Shown: piece after piece, positions 40,840 to 51,162 of the stretch | How positions within the stretch are numbered: position 1 is the first letter of the stretch | Layout of the letters: every line of letters starts with the position of its first letter | Assembly (NCBI GenBank): GCA_023212725.1 | Contig: JALBYF010000051.1 | Span: 1-64,000, forward strand | Direction: 5' to 3' | DNA: 64,000 nt | Source: Tranzscheliella williamsii | Lineage: Eukaryota; Basidiomycota; Ustilaginomycetes; Ustilaginales; Ustilaginaceae | Position numbers and translations under genes: made by a program | Notes under the pieces: model-generated | What the model was told of the DNA's origin: nothing | Seen by the model: the letters and a program-made list of their open reading frames with translations, nothing else | Databases searched by the model: none

Positions 40840-41986
40840 GGGCTCGAGTGGCCGCCTTGCTGAGAAACATGTTGCTACGATCCACATTGAGAAACGCTCT
40901 GCGTCATTCCTTCACTGTCCGTTGGCCGCTCGAACTGTGTCGCCTTGACCGGCGCTGCAACATGCCCCCAAGCGATAACAGGGGCCTCCTGGCCTCGTAA
41001 ACGAGCGACTGTGGCGTGAGGGTAGCTTACAGCAACAAGGCTGTGGTGTTTGTGCCGACAATACTATATCCAGAGCTGCGTCGTTGTGACACTGACCCAC
41101 ATCGCTCGCTGGTTTGTGCGGTGCGCCTTCCTAAATCCGGCCGACGCCATCGAGCGGACGGCACTAGTCGCCTCAATAAAGCAAGCGGAATGCCGGTCTG
41201 TGCAAATTGCACTTCTTGCTCGCTACTAGTTCCCTGAACATGCCGACGCATAGCCGCGCCCTTCCGACGGCCTGGCTGAGGAGGCCCAAGGTCGTGTCAT
41301 AGCCGCGCTTGGCTTGTGCATACACAGGCCTCTACAGCAATCCTAACGCAGGCGAACAAGCACAAATGCGTCGATAAGCATGTACTGGCATTGCAGCGGG
41401 GACGTATAACCTCTTCCACCGTACGAGAAGAGCGAGCCATTTGCATGTCGCCAGGTGCATTTCTACCGGTCTCGGTGGAAACGGTCAACAGCGCCGGCTG
41501 GCATCGCGTCCTTGCTTCTGGCCTCTACGCTTTAAAGACCGTCAGTCCACGCATTTCAGTCCTTCTTGTTGAATGCAGGGCTTCTAGGTTACTTTGCTAG
41601 TCTGATTGGTTGGGCTACTGTTTGTTTCCGTACCGCTATACGGTCTTGTGTCCACCGCACTGATCGTGCGCGTCGTTATGCCGACATGTCCATGAAGAGG
41701 AAGGAAAGCGCGGGCCTAAGCCTTTCTCGTCTTACTCATTTATAAAAGTGGATAACAGTCTCATTGTCACTATGCGTAAGGGGAGCTCCTCTGCAGGTGC
41801 TAAGCGACGATTGGATTGTGCAGATCGAGCACCTACAAGGGGCATGGATCGAGCTGAAGCTTACGTAAGTCCGGCTCGACACCGTGCTCATTGTTCCGGC
41901 GCCGAAGAACAGCGCTGCGCTGCTACCGCCACCGTCAGTGAGGTCCTGCAGGCGCGTTGCAATTTGTCCCCACACCACGAAGGTCT
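40840..41986. other. Spacer between the two secreted-protein genes
   Basis: 1.1 kb between the convergent 3' ends with only short, incoherent frames. No remnant of a third family member or transposon recognised. Confidence 0.45.
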
Positions 41987-43066
41987 TCATGTAGATCGAC
42001 CCAATCCGTCAGGGTTTAGCGGGAAGAAGACTCTAGTATTCATTGGTGGCTCATCGTCGGGTTCGCCTGGGTGTGGCTCGGTCCATGGGGCGTGGCTGGT
42101 TGATGGCTCGGGCTGGCGCGACCACGCGCCGCCCAGCGTCAGAAAGTCTGCAGGCGCAGGGCTTTCCGGGCTGGCAGGAGCGTGTGGCAAGCTGGCGTGC
42201 TCGGCCCGCGGTGCACTTGACTCCCCAGTGAAGCGAACCAAATGGGTGGCAACCCCCCTGGGCGCATCAGTGCGGGGGCTCAAGCCGTAGAAATTACGCA
42301 CAATTTCAGGAACAGGTGCACCGGGCAGCAATTCCTTCACGGTATTAGGATGGTAGTACTGCGGCAGCTCCATCTCTCTCTTAATGAACTCAAAGTAATG
42401 CCGAATTTGGCCCTGAAGGGGCGCGTAGAAGCCTTGACTCCACCTTTCGAGTTCGCCCCCCACGATATTTGCCACTTTTTCCTCGGTAAAGTGTTTGCTG
42501 TCAATGGACTCTGAAAGTCGCCGGAAAGAGGTTCTATATTCGTGTATAGACAAGCTTGCTGTCTGTGTACCGCTGGAGGCTGCTAGGCGCAACAGAACAG
42601 CGGTCGGGAGCAGCACCTGACCTTTAGCCTTGCTGAGCTTGTCGAAGCGCAGAATGTAAGGCGTGTTTGTCTCACGTTCTACACCGTCGATCTGCCAGGA
42701 CGCACGAGCCAGCACTGGTACCCTGTTCTCTCCCTGAAAATGGTCGATCAGCGGCGTCCAGTACCAAAGGTGTCGGTCTGTACTGGCTCTCATACTATTA
42801 CGAACTTTTCGGCTCTGGAAGCCGTATGGATGTGTCACTTTGCCTTCCACGTGAAGGTGGCGGAGGAGATACTCATACCCATTGCGAACGAATTGGTCCA
42901 GCTGTCCCTCGTCATAGATGGGTGTCTGAGGCAAATGGCGTCCCTTGAGGAACTCGAGTACTTCTTCGTCCCAGGAAAACGTTTTAGCGAAATCCTCCAG
43001 ATGCTGGAAGCTGGCCTGTGTTACGCTCACCAGCAGCAACCAGCAGAACAGGCAGAGGAGGAACAT
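41987..43066 (-). CDS. Secreted cysteine-free protein, candidate effector
   Basis: 359 residues, no intron, family not recognised. Residues 1-18 (FLLCLFCWLLLVSVTQ) are a signal peptide and the only cysteines are in it. The mature protein begins with SFQHLEDFAKTFSWDEEVLE. It has a compact Tyr/Trp/His-rich middle (about 60-240; RNGYEYLLRHLHVEG, DRHLWYWTPLIDHFQ, SIHEYRTSFRRLSESI, FYAPLQGQIRHYFEFIKREM), then a Pro/Ser-rich, probably disordered tail from about residue 275 (SSAPRAEHASLPHAPASPES). It does not look homologous to the other secreted gene, but size, signal peptide, absence of cysteine and proximity are shared. Candidate effector or apoplastic protein; function unknown. Confidence 0.78.
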   Translation of the reverse strand: MFLLCLFCWLLLVSVTQASFQHLEDFAKTFSWDEEVLEFLKGRHLPQTPIYDEGQLDQFVRNGYEYLLRHLHVEGKVTHPYGFQSRKVRNSMRASTDRHLWYWTPLIDHFQGENRVPVLARASWQIDGVERETNTPYILRFDKLSKAKGQVLLPTAVLLRLAASSGTQTASLSIHEYRTSFRRLSESIDSKHFTEEKVANIVGGELERWSQGFYAPLQGQIRHYFEFIKREMELPQYYHPNTVKELLPGAPVPEIVRNFYGLSPRTDAPRGVATHLVRFTGESSAPRAEHASLPHAPASPESPAPADFLTLGGAWSRQPEPSTSHAPWTEPHPGEPDDEPPMNTRVFFPLNPDGLGRST

Positions 43067-43899
43067 CGTGGCGACGGGTAGGCAGGGGTGTGTAGAGTTG
43101 TCTTTTATCCCAAGTGCGTAGTGCTTTAGTACAAACGAGAAGAGAGACGAGCCGCCTTCTGCTACTTGTTTCCACGCCGTGTGCTGCAGCTTATAACTAC
43201 ACGAAGGCCGGCTATGAGGTATTCACAAAACGGCGGGAGCCCACACAGACCCACCGGAAGTGCTCATTTGAAGTTGATGATCGAGTGCGCGCCGTTGCCG
43301 TGTTTTAGACCGATGTGGTGCTGCTTGCGGTGGGGCACAGGTGGGCGTGACGGTGTCTGCAATGAAGTGCCGGCCGCCGTCGCGCATGTCCCTGCTGGTA
43401 CGTGGCGACCGGTGGCGACGCACGCAGAGATACCGGCGCGTCCCGCACACTTGCCGACTTTGATGCCTCGCATTGGAGGTCGATAACAGGCTCGGCGTCA
43501 AGTCGTGTCCAACGCTCGAAGAGTGGGCGCTGCCGTCTGCACAGCCGCCACAGCGTTCGATGCGCTGCCAACAAGGCATGTAGGTGAACCTCAGGACTGG
43601 CTCTCCACCACCAGAGCGGGTGCCTCCGGCAGCATGCACTGAAAGCCCTTGGATAGATCAGCGATGACCTATTGGCAGTACTACAAGTGCCTGGCGACCG
43701 CCATACCATTTTCTATGTGCTCAGCCGATAAAGCTTTTGGAGACAAGCGACTCGTAGCAGCCACACAGTTCGGTCAAGCTCTTGGGGGAAACATGGCATT
43801 TCAGTCGGTTGTGAGGCGCCATCCCCTATCGCGAGAAAAGCTTGCCTCGGATCAATGTGCGTGGAAAGGGTGTTCTGTGTGAGCGAGCAGCGTCTGACA
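43067..43899. other. Spacer, nothing certain
   Basis: Upstream of the 359-residue secreted protein and 3' flank of the omega GST. Short minus-strand frames at 43223-43709 switch frame repeatedly and have no recognisable content, so I do not call a gene. Confidence 0.4.
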
Positions 43900-44709
43900 T
43901 TACTTGGCCGCAATGCGCCTGCGGGCGGCAAGGAACTTTTCCTCGTCCCAGACTTTCTGCCAGCTGGGGGTTTGTTCGATGGCTTCCCACCAGGTCCTGA
44001 TGCGGGCGAGGGCAGGGTTGCTGGCCACCTGGTTATGGATGTAATCCGAGTCGGGGATGTCGGCGGCGTACTGGATGAGCTGGTTCCTGCTGGCGGAGAG
44101 GGCCCTGCCGAAAAAGGGGGCAATATGGATGTCGACGTAGCCGAACGCGTCGCCCTGGGCAAAGGGGCCAGTGGGGTCGAGAAGCTGCGTGAACTGGGCA
44201 AGGCCGTCCAGGAGCAGCGGCAGCGCCGAGTTATCGCCCTTCAGCGCCAGTGCGAAGAAGTGCGGTGTGACAAGCTGCGAGTACCGCTCAACAAGGTAGC
44301 GCGCGCGCGCCTTGTGCTTGGCATCCTGCGAGGTGAATATCGAACCCGTCCGGTCGGCGATATACTCGACAATCACCTGCGACTCTGGCAGCTTGAACTC
44401 CTCCGCAGTCCCCGCGCTGGCCACCAGCACAGGCACTGTACCCACCGCCAAATCCAGATCAACCAGCAGCACACAACGTCAATACTCAACTCGATGGCAC
44501 GGCCGACCCACGCCGACAACAGCACGTAACATACCCTTGGAAGCCTTGTTGATCTTTTCTTCGTACCACTCGGGCTTGTTCTGTAGATCCACCTCGAAGG
44601 TGTCGTAGTCAACGCCAGCCACCTCAAGGGCCATCTCTGCTCTGGCCGCGTAGGGGCACGCCTTGGCGGTGTAGAGGAGAATCTTCTCAGAGACGTTGGT
44701 AGCAGTCAT
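43900..44709 (-). CDS. Omega-class glutathione S-transferase
   Basis: Omega GSTs use an active-site cysteine for glutathione-dependent thiol transfer and dehydroascorbate or S-(phenacyl)glutathione reduction. Two exons, 44709-44535 and 44435-43900, with a 99-bp intron (GTATGT donor, GTACAG acceptor). The junction gives INKASKVPVLVASAGT, the conserved GST beta-3 cis-Pro segment. The product has 236 residues. The start is ATG 44709; upstream frame is leader. Residues 10-22 (LLYTAKACPYAAR) hold the CPYA motif; ESQVIVEYIADR is the glutathione gamma-Glu-contacting Glu-Ser pair. The helical C-terminal domain contains PTGPFAQGDAFGYVDIHIAP. A TATATATA stretch lies about 95-105 bp upstream. It may serve in redox defence. 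Confidence 0.9.
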
Positions 44710-44803
44710 TTTGATCGCCCGTCTTGATCTGGTATAGGTGGCAAGAAAGTCTGGTGCGTGGCTAGGGTTGCAGAGCAATTGTGGAAAAATGACACGGAGC
44801 TTG

Positions 44804-44813
44804 ACTATATATA
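44804..44813 (-). promoter_or_regulatory. TATA box of the omega GST gene
   Basis: CTATATATAG, about 95-105 bp upstream of the GST start codon at 44709. Confidence 0.5.
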
Positions 44814-45233
44814 GGATACCGTGGAGTATACGGTGACCGAGCTGATGTATGAAGGGCCTGGAGATAATCATATATCCAGCAGACTGTGGAGGCGGAACTG
44901 GACATGTCGTTAATTGTGCCTTACGATTGCGTGTGCTCTTTTTTCGCACCTCGGATTTAAGGTGCCTAGCTGACGATGCCACGGAGATTGGGATGTAGGC
45001 ATGCTGACTCTAGACAGACGCAATCAAGGCAGGGAAGTGCGTGCCTTTGCTTCCGACACATGCGGCTCGCTCACAGACGGATAAGCAAAATCACAAATTT
45101 TGAAGCCGTCACGTACGTCGCCGCCGCTGAAGCGAGTGCCAGTACGGCGACTATTGCGAGGACCGTGGTTGGGGTGGAGGAAAAGACGCGGCATAACTAC
45201 GTGGACTGAACCAAAGGGCTCTGCGCCGCACAC
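44814..45233. other. Spacer between omega GST and fasciclin genes
   Basis: GST promoter and 3' flank of the fasciclin gene. AT-rich patch near 45088-45105 with an AAATCACAAATTTT motif. No gene seen. Confidence 0.4.
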
Positions 45234-46494
45234 TTAGGCGAGGAGCCAGAGACCCGAAGCGAGAAGAACAGCAATGGCGGCCGCACCTCCACTGACCGTG
45301 AGCCTGTTGCCCGGGTTGCCAGAGCTGGAACCGCCCGAGTCCGAGTCCGAGCCACCGTTGGCACCAATGCCAGGGACAGCGGTCTGGGTGTGAGCAGCGG
45401 CGGTAGCGGAGCTGTAGGCCGACTCTGCGGCGGCTTGGTTGTTGGTAGTATTGACAAGAGCCCTGTCGATGACGTGAATGACGCCGTTCTTGGCCACATG
45501 GTCCGAAGACACGATGCCCGCGGTGATGTTGCCGGAGATTACAAAGGAGCCAGTCTCGTTAGTCATGAAGCGGAGTTCATTACCGGATGCCGAGGTGGCA
45601 GAGGGCGAGCTGTTGAGCGCGGTTGAGTAAAGGACGGTTCCATTAACAACATGGTTGAGCAGGACCGCCTGCTGTTCTTCGGGTGAAGCGGCCTGCAGTG
45701 TGGACCTGACCGACTCGATCGCTGCATTGGCCGGAGCAAACACAGTGACTGTGGAATCGTCCAGCCCTTCCACCAGGTTGGCTTCCTGGAGCAATCCTGT
45801 CAGCGAAGAAGCGCCCAGCTGGCCGGCAACCTCGCTGATGCTTTCGGGGATAGTCAACACCCGGTTGATAGGCTGCACCCGAATGTTTTCATATTGCGGT
45901 CCATCACTAGCGCCGACGAACGAGATGTTGCCGGACGCTTGCTGGATGTAAACTGTATTGTTGCCTGACTGCTTGGAGAGGACGACCACCTGGCTCCGAT
46001 TGTTCGGAAGAGTAACATACTCGCTACTGCTCAGGGCAGTGGCGGCGAGTGTGTGATTGTCAGCAGAGATGGAGCTCTCTGTGAAGGAGCCGTTCAAGAC
46101 TACAGAGACATGGGGATAAATTCAGTTGTAGATGCTGTCAATACCACAACTGGACACCGCAACAAGCGTCTAAATCGCGCCGGTGCAGATGGGGAGGAAC
46201 AGGTTGCGACTTACCATGATAGGCAATGGTGGCGACCAGGGTGTCGGTGTCTACCTCCGCCCCGAGCGCCTGGAAGGCCTGGTTGGTAGGGGCAAGAACC
46301 GTCTTATTTCCGCCTTGAAGGGCGGCGAGAAGTTGCTGGCTGTTGTTGCCGACAGCATCAGCGAGAGAGGTGAGGTTATTGGCACGCATAGCGCTGAGCA
46401 AGCCATCAGCGAACGCCGTGGCATTGGGAGCGTCCTGAGCCATGGCTCCAGCGGTAGCCGTGAGACCGAGCATGACCGCGGAAAGGAACTTCAT
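45234..46494 (-). CDS. GPI-anchored fasciclin (FAS1) domain protein
   Basis: Cell-surface protein with adhesive FAS1 domains. Two exons, 46494-46215 and 46099-45234; 115-bp intron (46100-46214; GTAAGT donor, CTGTAG acceptor) that splits YHV-LNGSF. The product has 381 residues. Residues 1-19 (MKFLSAVMLGLTATAGAMA) are a signal peptide. The first FAS1 domain, about 20-150, has TVLAPTNQAFQAL and LVATIAYHVLNGSF (H1/H2 boxes). The second, about 165-310, has VTVFAPANAAIESV, LLNHVVNGTVLYS and GVIHVIDRALV. A Ser/Gly linker with repeated SD follows. The hydrophobic C-terminal tail (AAAIAVLLASGLWLLA) fits a GPI-anchor signal with a preceding Ser/Gly omega region. N-glycosylation sequons (NGS, NNS, NTT) are common. 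Likely cell-wall or surface protein. Confidence 0.92.
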
Positions 46495-47880
46495 CTTGGC
46501 TTGGCCGCTTCTGTCTCTGCGTTGAGCCGGTAGAGGTTGGATCGAACGGCAATGGAACAAGAGAGGAGAGACAGGCTCGGTAAGGGGTTGTTCGCTTTGT
46601 GCTGCAGCAACAGAAACTTATATGGGGCTGCGAATGGTTTCGACAAACGAGCATCGGTGACTCGGCGCAATGGACAGCAGCCGTGCCAAGGCGAGCTTCA
46701 AGAGGTAGGAAGAAGTCTGATCAAAGTTGCTGGTGCAAGGGGCGCATCTCAAGGCAAAGGCATAGGCAAAAGCAGAGGCAAAGGCAGAGGCAAAGGCAGA
46801 GGCAAAGGCGAAAGCAAGATTTACGGGGCGCATGGGTGGTGAGATGGTCACGGGTCAGATGCAGTCGCAGGCTCAGCTAACAGCCATGCTCGATCAATGT
46901 AACCGTCGTTGTACGCCAAGTTGGAGGACGGCGGCTTGGCAGAAGATGGGGGGGAAAGGGGACAGATGCAGGCTTAGCCAAGCAAGACGGCGCCAAGCCC
47001 GGGATGGAGAAGGAAGTCTTAGCCATGTCGGCCAGTTTGGACAGCTGACTTGCAGAACTCTTCCGTCTTGGCCTGCGAATTGAGGCTCGCGTCTGCTATA
47101 TCCAATTTGCTGAGAGAGGCGAAGCACAGCTAGCCATTATTGAATCGTGATCGACAAAGCTCGAGCCATGGCTGCTGAGGACCTGAAGCAATGCAATGAG
47201 CCAAGCTCTGGGCAAAGCAAGACTTACAGAGTATCTTACTTAGGGCCTTGAAAACGGTATGCAAGGATACGGATGCAAGCCGCTAAGGTGCGTTCTGGCA
47301 TCAAGTCACAGGAACTGTGTATGCTTGCGGATCACAAGCGCTACAGCGGATCACTCATGGTTCAAAGCCCCGAGCACGCGCCTCTACAGCGTGAGTATGC
47401 AATTGCAAGCCCGGTGATGGACGGGAAACGAGGTTCCTTGAGCGGTAAGACGAGGGTGGAAGCCAAGGGTGGAAACGATGGCTACGAGCAAGCGCGTGTC
47501 AGTCCAGCTTAGCCCTTTTGAGCGCATCCAGATCTGTCACCAAGGCATAAGCTTGTGAGGGAGATCGAGCCATTGAGCCCGAGACGGAGCTGCCTGCGGT
47601 CTACTTCACAGGCCTTGTAGACGCTGGCTCGCCGATCGGAGCAAGCGACTTTCACGATGAAGGGCCATCTGATCCGCAGTTCATTAGTGGTTCAAATCTG
47701 TCTCCTACGGCGTAGACCTGCAGGCCATCGGCTGATCCGATGACTATCGATTTCCAGCGTGGGTGAGCCTGGAAAGGAGCAAAAGCAAATGAAAGTTTCG
47801 CAGCCGTGCTCACCTCAGCTTCACTACGCCGTCATATGTATTGCGATGCGCGAATGGATTACATGCTGGTGTGGGAATGG
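46495..47880. other. Spacer with TATA box, minisatellite and no gene
   Basis: The fasciclin promoter has a TATAAG (minus strand, 46617-46622) about 125 bp from its ATG. The 12-bp minisatellite follows at 46751-46817. From about 46900 to 47880 there are only short frames and no recognised gene. Confidence 0.45.
46751..46817 (+). repeat. 12-bp minisatellite
   Basis: About five imperfect copies of GGCAAAGGCAGA (46751-46817), purine-rich on the plus strand. It lies 250-320 bp upstream of the fasciclin ATG (46494). Confidence 0.85.
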
Positions 47881-49188
47881 CTATCGGCCGTACCGTTGTT
47901 CGGAACGTTGATACTTGGTGAGAGCGGCTAGCAAGTCGCTGGTGCCGAAAGGCCGGTTGGGCTGCTGCAACGCATCGTAGAAAAGGTCGGTGAGCCTCAA
48001 GGACCAGGCGGGATATCCGTACAGTTGTCTCGACCTCCTCTTGCCTCCAAAGACCATCAGCAGTTGTGGCTCATGCACGTACCCCATGGCTTCCAGGTAT
48101 GCGTCCAGTTCTGTCACCGTGAGCGAATCCACCACCGATTCACGCTCTGACTTCCAGGACTTGCGCAAGGTCGATGTCGAGAACCGCGAGCTGCTTGTCC
48201 GCGCCGCAGCTATGTCGGGACCAAGCGTGGATTGGTAGAGCTCTTCTGCCTTGGCCTCTGCGGATTGCGTCACCAGCTCTGCAAACCGATCTTGGCCATC
48301 AGCTGCCGAGAGCAGAACCACTCTCAGTCGAGACCAATTCGATGCATCCGCCCTTTCTTTCGCTTCCACGTGTGCCTGGGCCAAAGCACTCTTGGCGCCC
48401 GACCCTATTCTGATCTCGACCACAGCCGCAGCTTCCCCTTGCTTTGGAGTTCCGAGGCAGTCCGCCGTATACGATGACGCGAGCGTCTCGTCAATGGAGC
48501 TTGAAGAGGTTGCCTCCGTGTCACTCGAGTTCGGCGAGGAGAGATGGCTGTGCCTTTGCTTCACTTTGCAAGGCGGGTCGTAATTCGCTTTAGTGTCATC
48601 TCCCGGCAGTTCAGTCTCCAGCAAGACGGTGGTATTGAACTCGTCGAACAGCCTTGCTTGCAGAAGTTCGGCAGCATCGCCTGAAAACGCTGCTTCAGAG
48701 TAAACGCTTAGCTCTTTGATGCCGCTCATCCTAGACAGATGAATAAGGGTCGCAACATCTTGTGCCTTCTTGGCCTCCACGGCTGCTCGGCGTACGCCCT
48801 GGAAGTCCGCCCACGCCCCCTTTTGCTGTATGTCTGTGCTGATCTGAAGCCATCTCCAGAAGGTACTGATGCCGAGCCTCAAATTCGACGGAGGTGTGTC
48901 GGCGAATATGACAGCAAGATGCACAGGTATGCGTATGTCTCTGGCCGTAATGTGGTGAAACCTGAGGACGTCCTCTAGAGAGCACTGCTGAAGGCGTTCG
49001 ATGGATCGACGCTGTCTCAGGCTTTCGATTTTATACCAGCCATCCTTAGCCGCCAAATGGATGTGATAAACAAGGTGCAGAAGCACGAAAGCGATCAGTA
49101 GAAGCGGTTTGACAAGTAGAGTGACAAGATCGTCATTGCTAGGCGGTCGTCGGGAGCGCGCCTCTGGTATTACGGACGCCTTAGACAT
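47881..49188 (-). CDS. nus1: NUS1, cis-prenyltransferase complex subunit
   Basis: The non-catalytic partner that, with Rer2/Srt1-type catalytic subunits, makes dehydrodolichyl diphosphate for protein glycosylation at the ER. 435 residues. The N terminus has one hydrophobic anchor (about 22-47, LVKPLLLIAFVLLHLVYHI). The cis-prenyltransferase-like fold is recognisable by IRIPVHLAVIFAD near residue 85, by IKELSVYSEAAFS, and at the C terminus by EPQLLMVFGGKRRSRQLYGY, then PAWSLRLTDLFYD. The C-terminal tail LTKYQRSEQRYGR carries the R-x-G motif of Nus1/NgBR subunits that completes the active site of the partner. A Ser/Asp-rich insert (about 215-250) is family-atypical. The catalytic Asp-containing motif of the partner subunit is absent, as expected. 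Divergent from the rhomboid gene. Confidence 0.87.
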   Translation of the reverse strand: MSKASVIPEARSRRPPSNDDLVTLLVKPLLLIAFVLLHLVYHIHLAAKDGWYKIESLRQRRSIERLQQCSLEDVLRFHHITARDIRIPVHLAVIFADTPPSNLRLGISTFWRWLQISTDIQQKGAWADFQGVRRAAVEAKKAQDVATLIHLSRMSGIKELSVYSEAAFSGDAAELLQARLFDEFNTTVLLETELPGDDTKANYDPPCKVKQRHSHLSSPNSSDTEATSSSSIDETLASSYTADCLGTPKQGEAAAVVEIRIGSGAKSALAQAHVEAKERADASNWSRLRVVLLSAADGQDRFAELVTQSAEAKAEELYQSTLGPDIAAARTSSSRFSTSTLRKSWKSERESVVDSLTVTELDAYLEAMGYVHEPQLLMVFGGKRRSRQLYGYPAWSLRLTDLFYDALQQPNRPFGTSDLLAALTKYQRSEQRYGR

Positions 49189-49435
49189 GATTGCCCGTCG
49201 CCATCATGCGTCGATCCTGGTGTGATGCGCCGAGCTGACGACTATCGTATGAACGAGGTTACACTGCTGATTTTACGCTTCCACGTACATATATATCTTC
49301 CCGAACGCGAACCCTCACAACCGATAGGCAAAGATCGGATCTCGGACAGCGAAGCCTCAGCAAGGGTCCAACCGCCCACCATTCGCAAGACGCATCTGCA
49401 GTCGCACGAACGGCTTCTCATCGTCAGCATACGAC

Positions 49436-50920
49436 ATGTTTCAGCTGGGACTCGGTGCAAGCCGTGCCTGCATGGCTCGGCCTGCTGCTACGCCTGCATC
49501 TGTTTTACATGCTCGCTGTGGTTGCAGCATAGCAGCCAGCTCCAGAAACCTCGCCACATTCAGTTATTTTGCGCGACTCCAGTCTCTGGCCGAGAGTAAG
49601 GTGGTAGGGCCGACGGTACCGTCCAGGCGCTGTGCGCCTTTTTCGAGCGCTTCCCCGGCTCCGGCGCGGCTGAATCGAGTCACACTACGGCATAGTGTCC
49701 CGCCTCGCGCCCGCGGCACCGCAGAGCAGGAGCATCCGTTTCAGGCTACTAAGGTAGACCCACACCCTCTTGAAGACGAACCCCGACTCCATCAGGGAAA
49801 CGAAGATGTCCGGCCGCCATCGATCATGCACGCAGTCCTCTTTCTCGTAGGCTTCTCGGCGCTCTCCTTTTCTAGCGCCGCCTATTTCTCACTGAAACAG
49901 ACCCAAGAGGTCGCCGCTGACATTCGGAGCCATCGCGACATCTTTGCCGGGCTTACGTCCTACTTTACGCCTATGAGTGCGGGCGACGATGTAGTCGGCT
50001 CACAAGTCTGGGGTCCTGGCGTGACCGAGAAACGCCTGTTGGCCGCCAGCAAGCAAGAGACTGCGGAAAGGCTCGGACATCGCATGCAGAGGCTTGTCGG
50101 CTGGTGCGAGCAACTCGGCTTCGGCGCCAGCGTCACCGAGTTTGTGGGAAGGGCTTACATCATTACGGCAGAGGCGTATCTCGAGCTTTCCAGCTCCAAG
50201 CAAGTCTTACTGCCCATCATTGCCATCAACACTGTGGTGTTTGCGGGCTGGGCCGTAGGCTCCGCTAGTCGCCGAATGGGCCCGTTTCTCGTCAAGCATT
50301 TCATGCATCGGCCAAGCAGCCGCAGGGCATACACCATGCTGACGTCTACATTCAGCCATCAAGGCGGCCTTCACTTTCTGTTCAACAACATGGCCTTGTG
50401 GTCCATTGGAGGTTCGGCGCTCGTCTACGCTTCCGTTGTCCATGGCGGCCATTCTCGAATACCGGAAGCATCTCGGACGCCTCACTTCCTTAGCTTCTTC
50501 GCGACAGCCGGTGTGTTCGCCGCTGCTGTCAGCCACATTGTAACGGCCGTCCGCTTCCGGCGCGTCGCAGCCATGCATGGTTTCCAAGCTGCCAAGGTGA
50601 CCGTCGGGCGTCAACGCAGCCTGGGCTCCAGTGGAGCTGTCTATGCTGCGCTCGTCATGTCCGCCTGTGCGTTTCCCGACGCCCAGCTCGCCATTCTCTT
50701 TTTGCCCTTCATTGCCGTGCCCATCGGCTACGGCGTCGGCGCGCTGGTCGTGGCCGATTCCGTCGGCGCCCTCGCCGGCTGGGCCTTGTTCGACCACTGG
50801 GCCCATCTCGGAGGCGCCCTGTTCGGTTACCTCTACTACTATTATGGCACCCAAGTCTGGGAAGCCTTGAAAAAACAGCTCGCCCTACGCTTGCGCCTAG
50901 GAGCTCACTATACAACCTAA
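49436..50920 (+). CDS. pcp1: Mitochondrial rhomboid protease Pcp1/Rbd1
   Basis: An intramembrane serine protease of the inner mitochondrial membrane that cleaves Mgm1/OPA1-type and cytochrome c peroxidase precursors. 494 residues. Arg/Ala/Ser-rich N terminus suits a presequence. A separate hydrophobic segment precedes the core (about residues 132-150, HAVLFLVGFSALSFSSAAYF). The six-helix core starts near VLLPIIAINTVVFAGWAVGS and has HQGGLHFLFNNMALWSIGGS, the rhomboid loop-1 region. Catalytic Ser399 is in GSSGAVYA and catalytic His457 is in HWAHLGGALFGYL, both intact. The N-terminal extension and HLGGALFG ending are typical of PARL/Pcp1-type proteins. The core is longer than bacterial GlpG because of an insert between helices 2 and 4. 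Confidence 0.92.
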   Translation: MFQLGLGASRACMARPAATPASVLHARCGCSIAASSRNLATFSYFARLQSLAESKVVGPTVPSRRCAPFSSASPAPARLNRVTLRHSVPPRARGTAEQEHPFQATKVDPHPLEDEPRLHQGNEDVRPPSIMHAVLFLVGFSALSFSSAAYFSLKQTQEVAADIRSHRDIFAGLTSYFTPMSAGDDVVGSQVWGPGVTEKRLLAASKQETAERLGHRMQRLVGWCEQLGFGASVTEFVGRAYIITAEAYLELSSSKQVLLPIIAINTVVFAGWAVGSASRRMGPFLVKHFMHRPSSRRAYTMLTSTFSHQGGLHFLFNNMALWSIGGSALVYASVVHGGHSRIPEASRTPHFLSFFATAGVFAAAVSHIVTAVRFRRVAAMHGFQAAKVTVGRQRSLGSSGAVYAALVMSACAFPDAQLAILFLPFIAVPIGYGVGALVVADSVGALAGWALFDHWAHLGGALFGYLYYYYGTQVWEALKKQLALRLRLGAHYTT

Positions 50921-51162
50921 CGTCGATCACCAAAGGGCAATGGAGCCATAACGCATTCCACCACTCCCTTTTTGCCCCGTGACAAAGCCTGTCGCGCCTT
51001 CTGTACTTGTATACGTTGGCCCGTCCTAGAAACTTATGGAATAGGATGGCGATGCATTGCTGTTGTCCATTGCCGTCCAGGCAAGGAGCAAGTGCACGGG
51101 CTATAGTACATAGCAAGGCTTGCAGCCTTGCGGTTCAGAAGACGAAAAGCGGGCAACGTGAT

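Noticed and set aside
43223..43709. Minus-strand frames upstream of the secreted protein gene
   Set aside because: Three overlapping frames with no consistent product. I could not show a broken effector copy.
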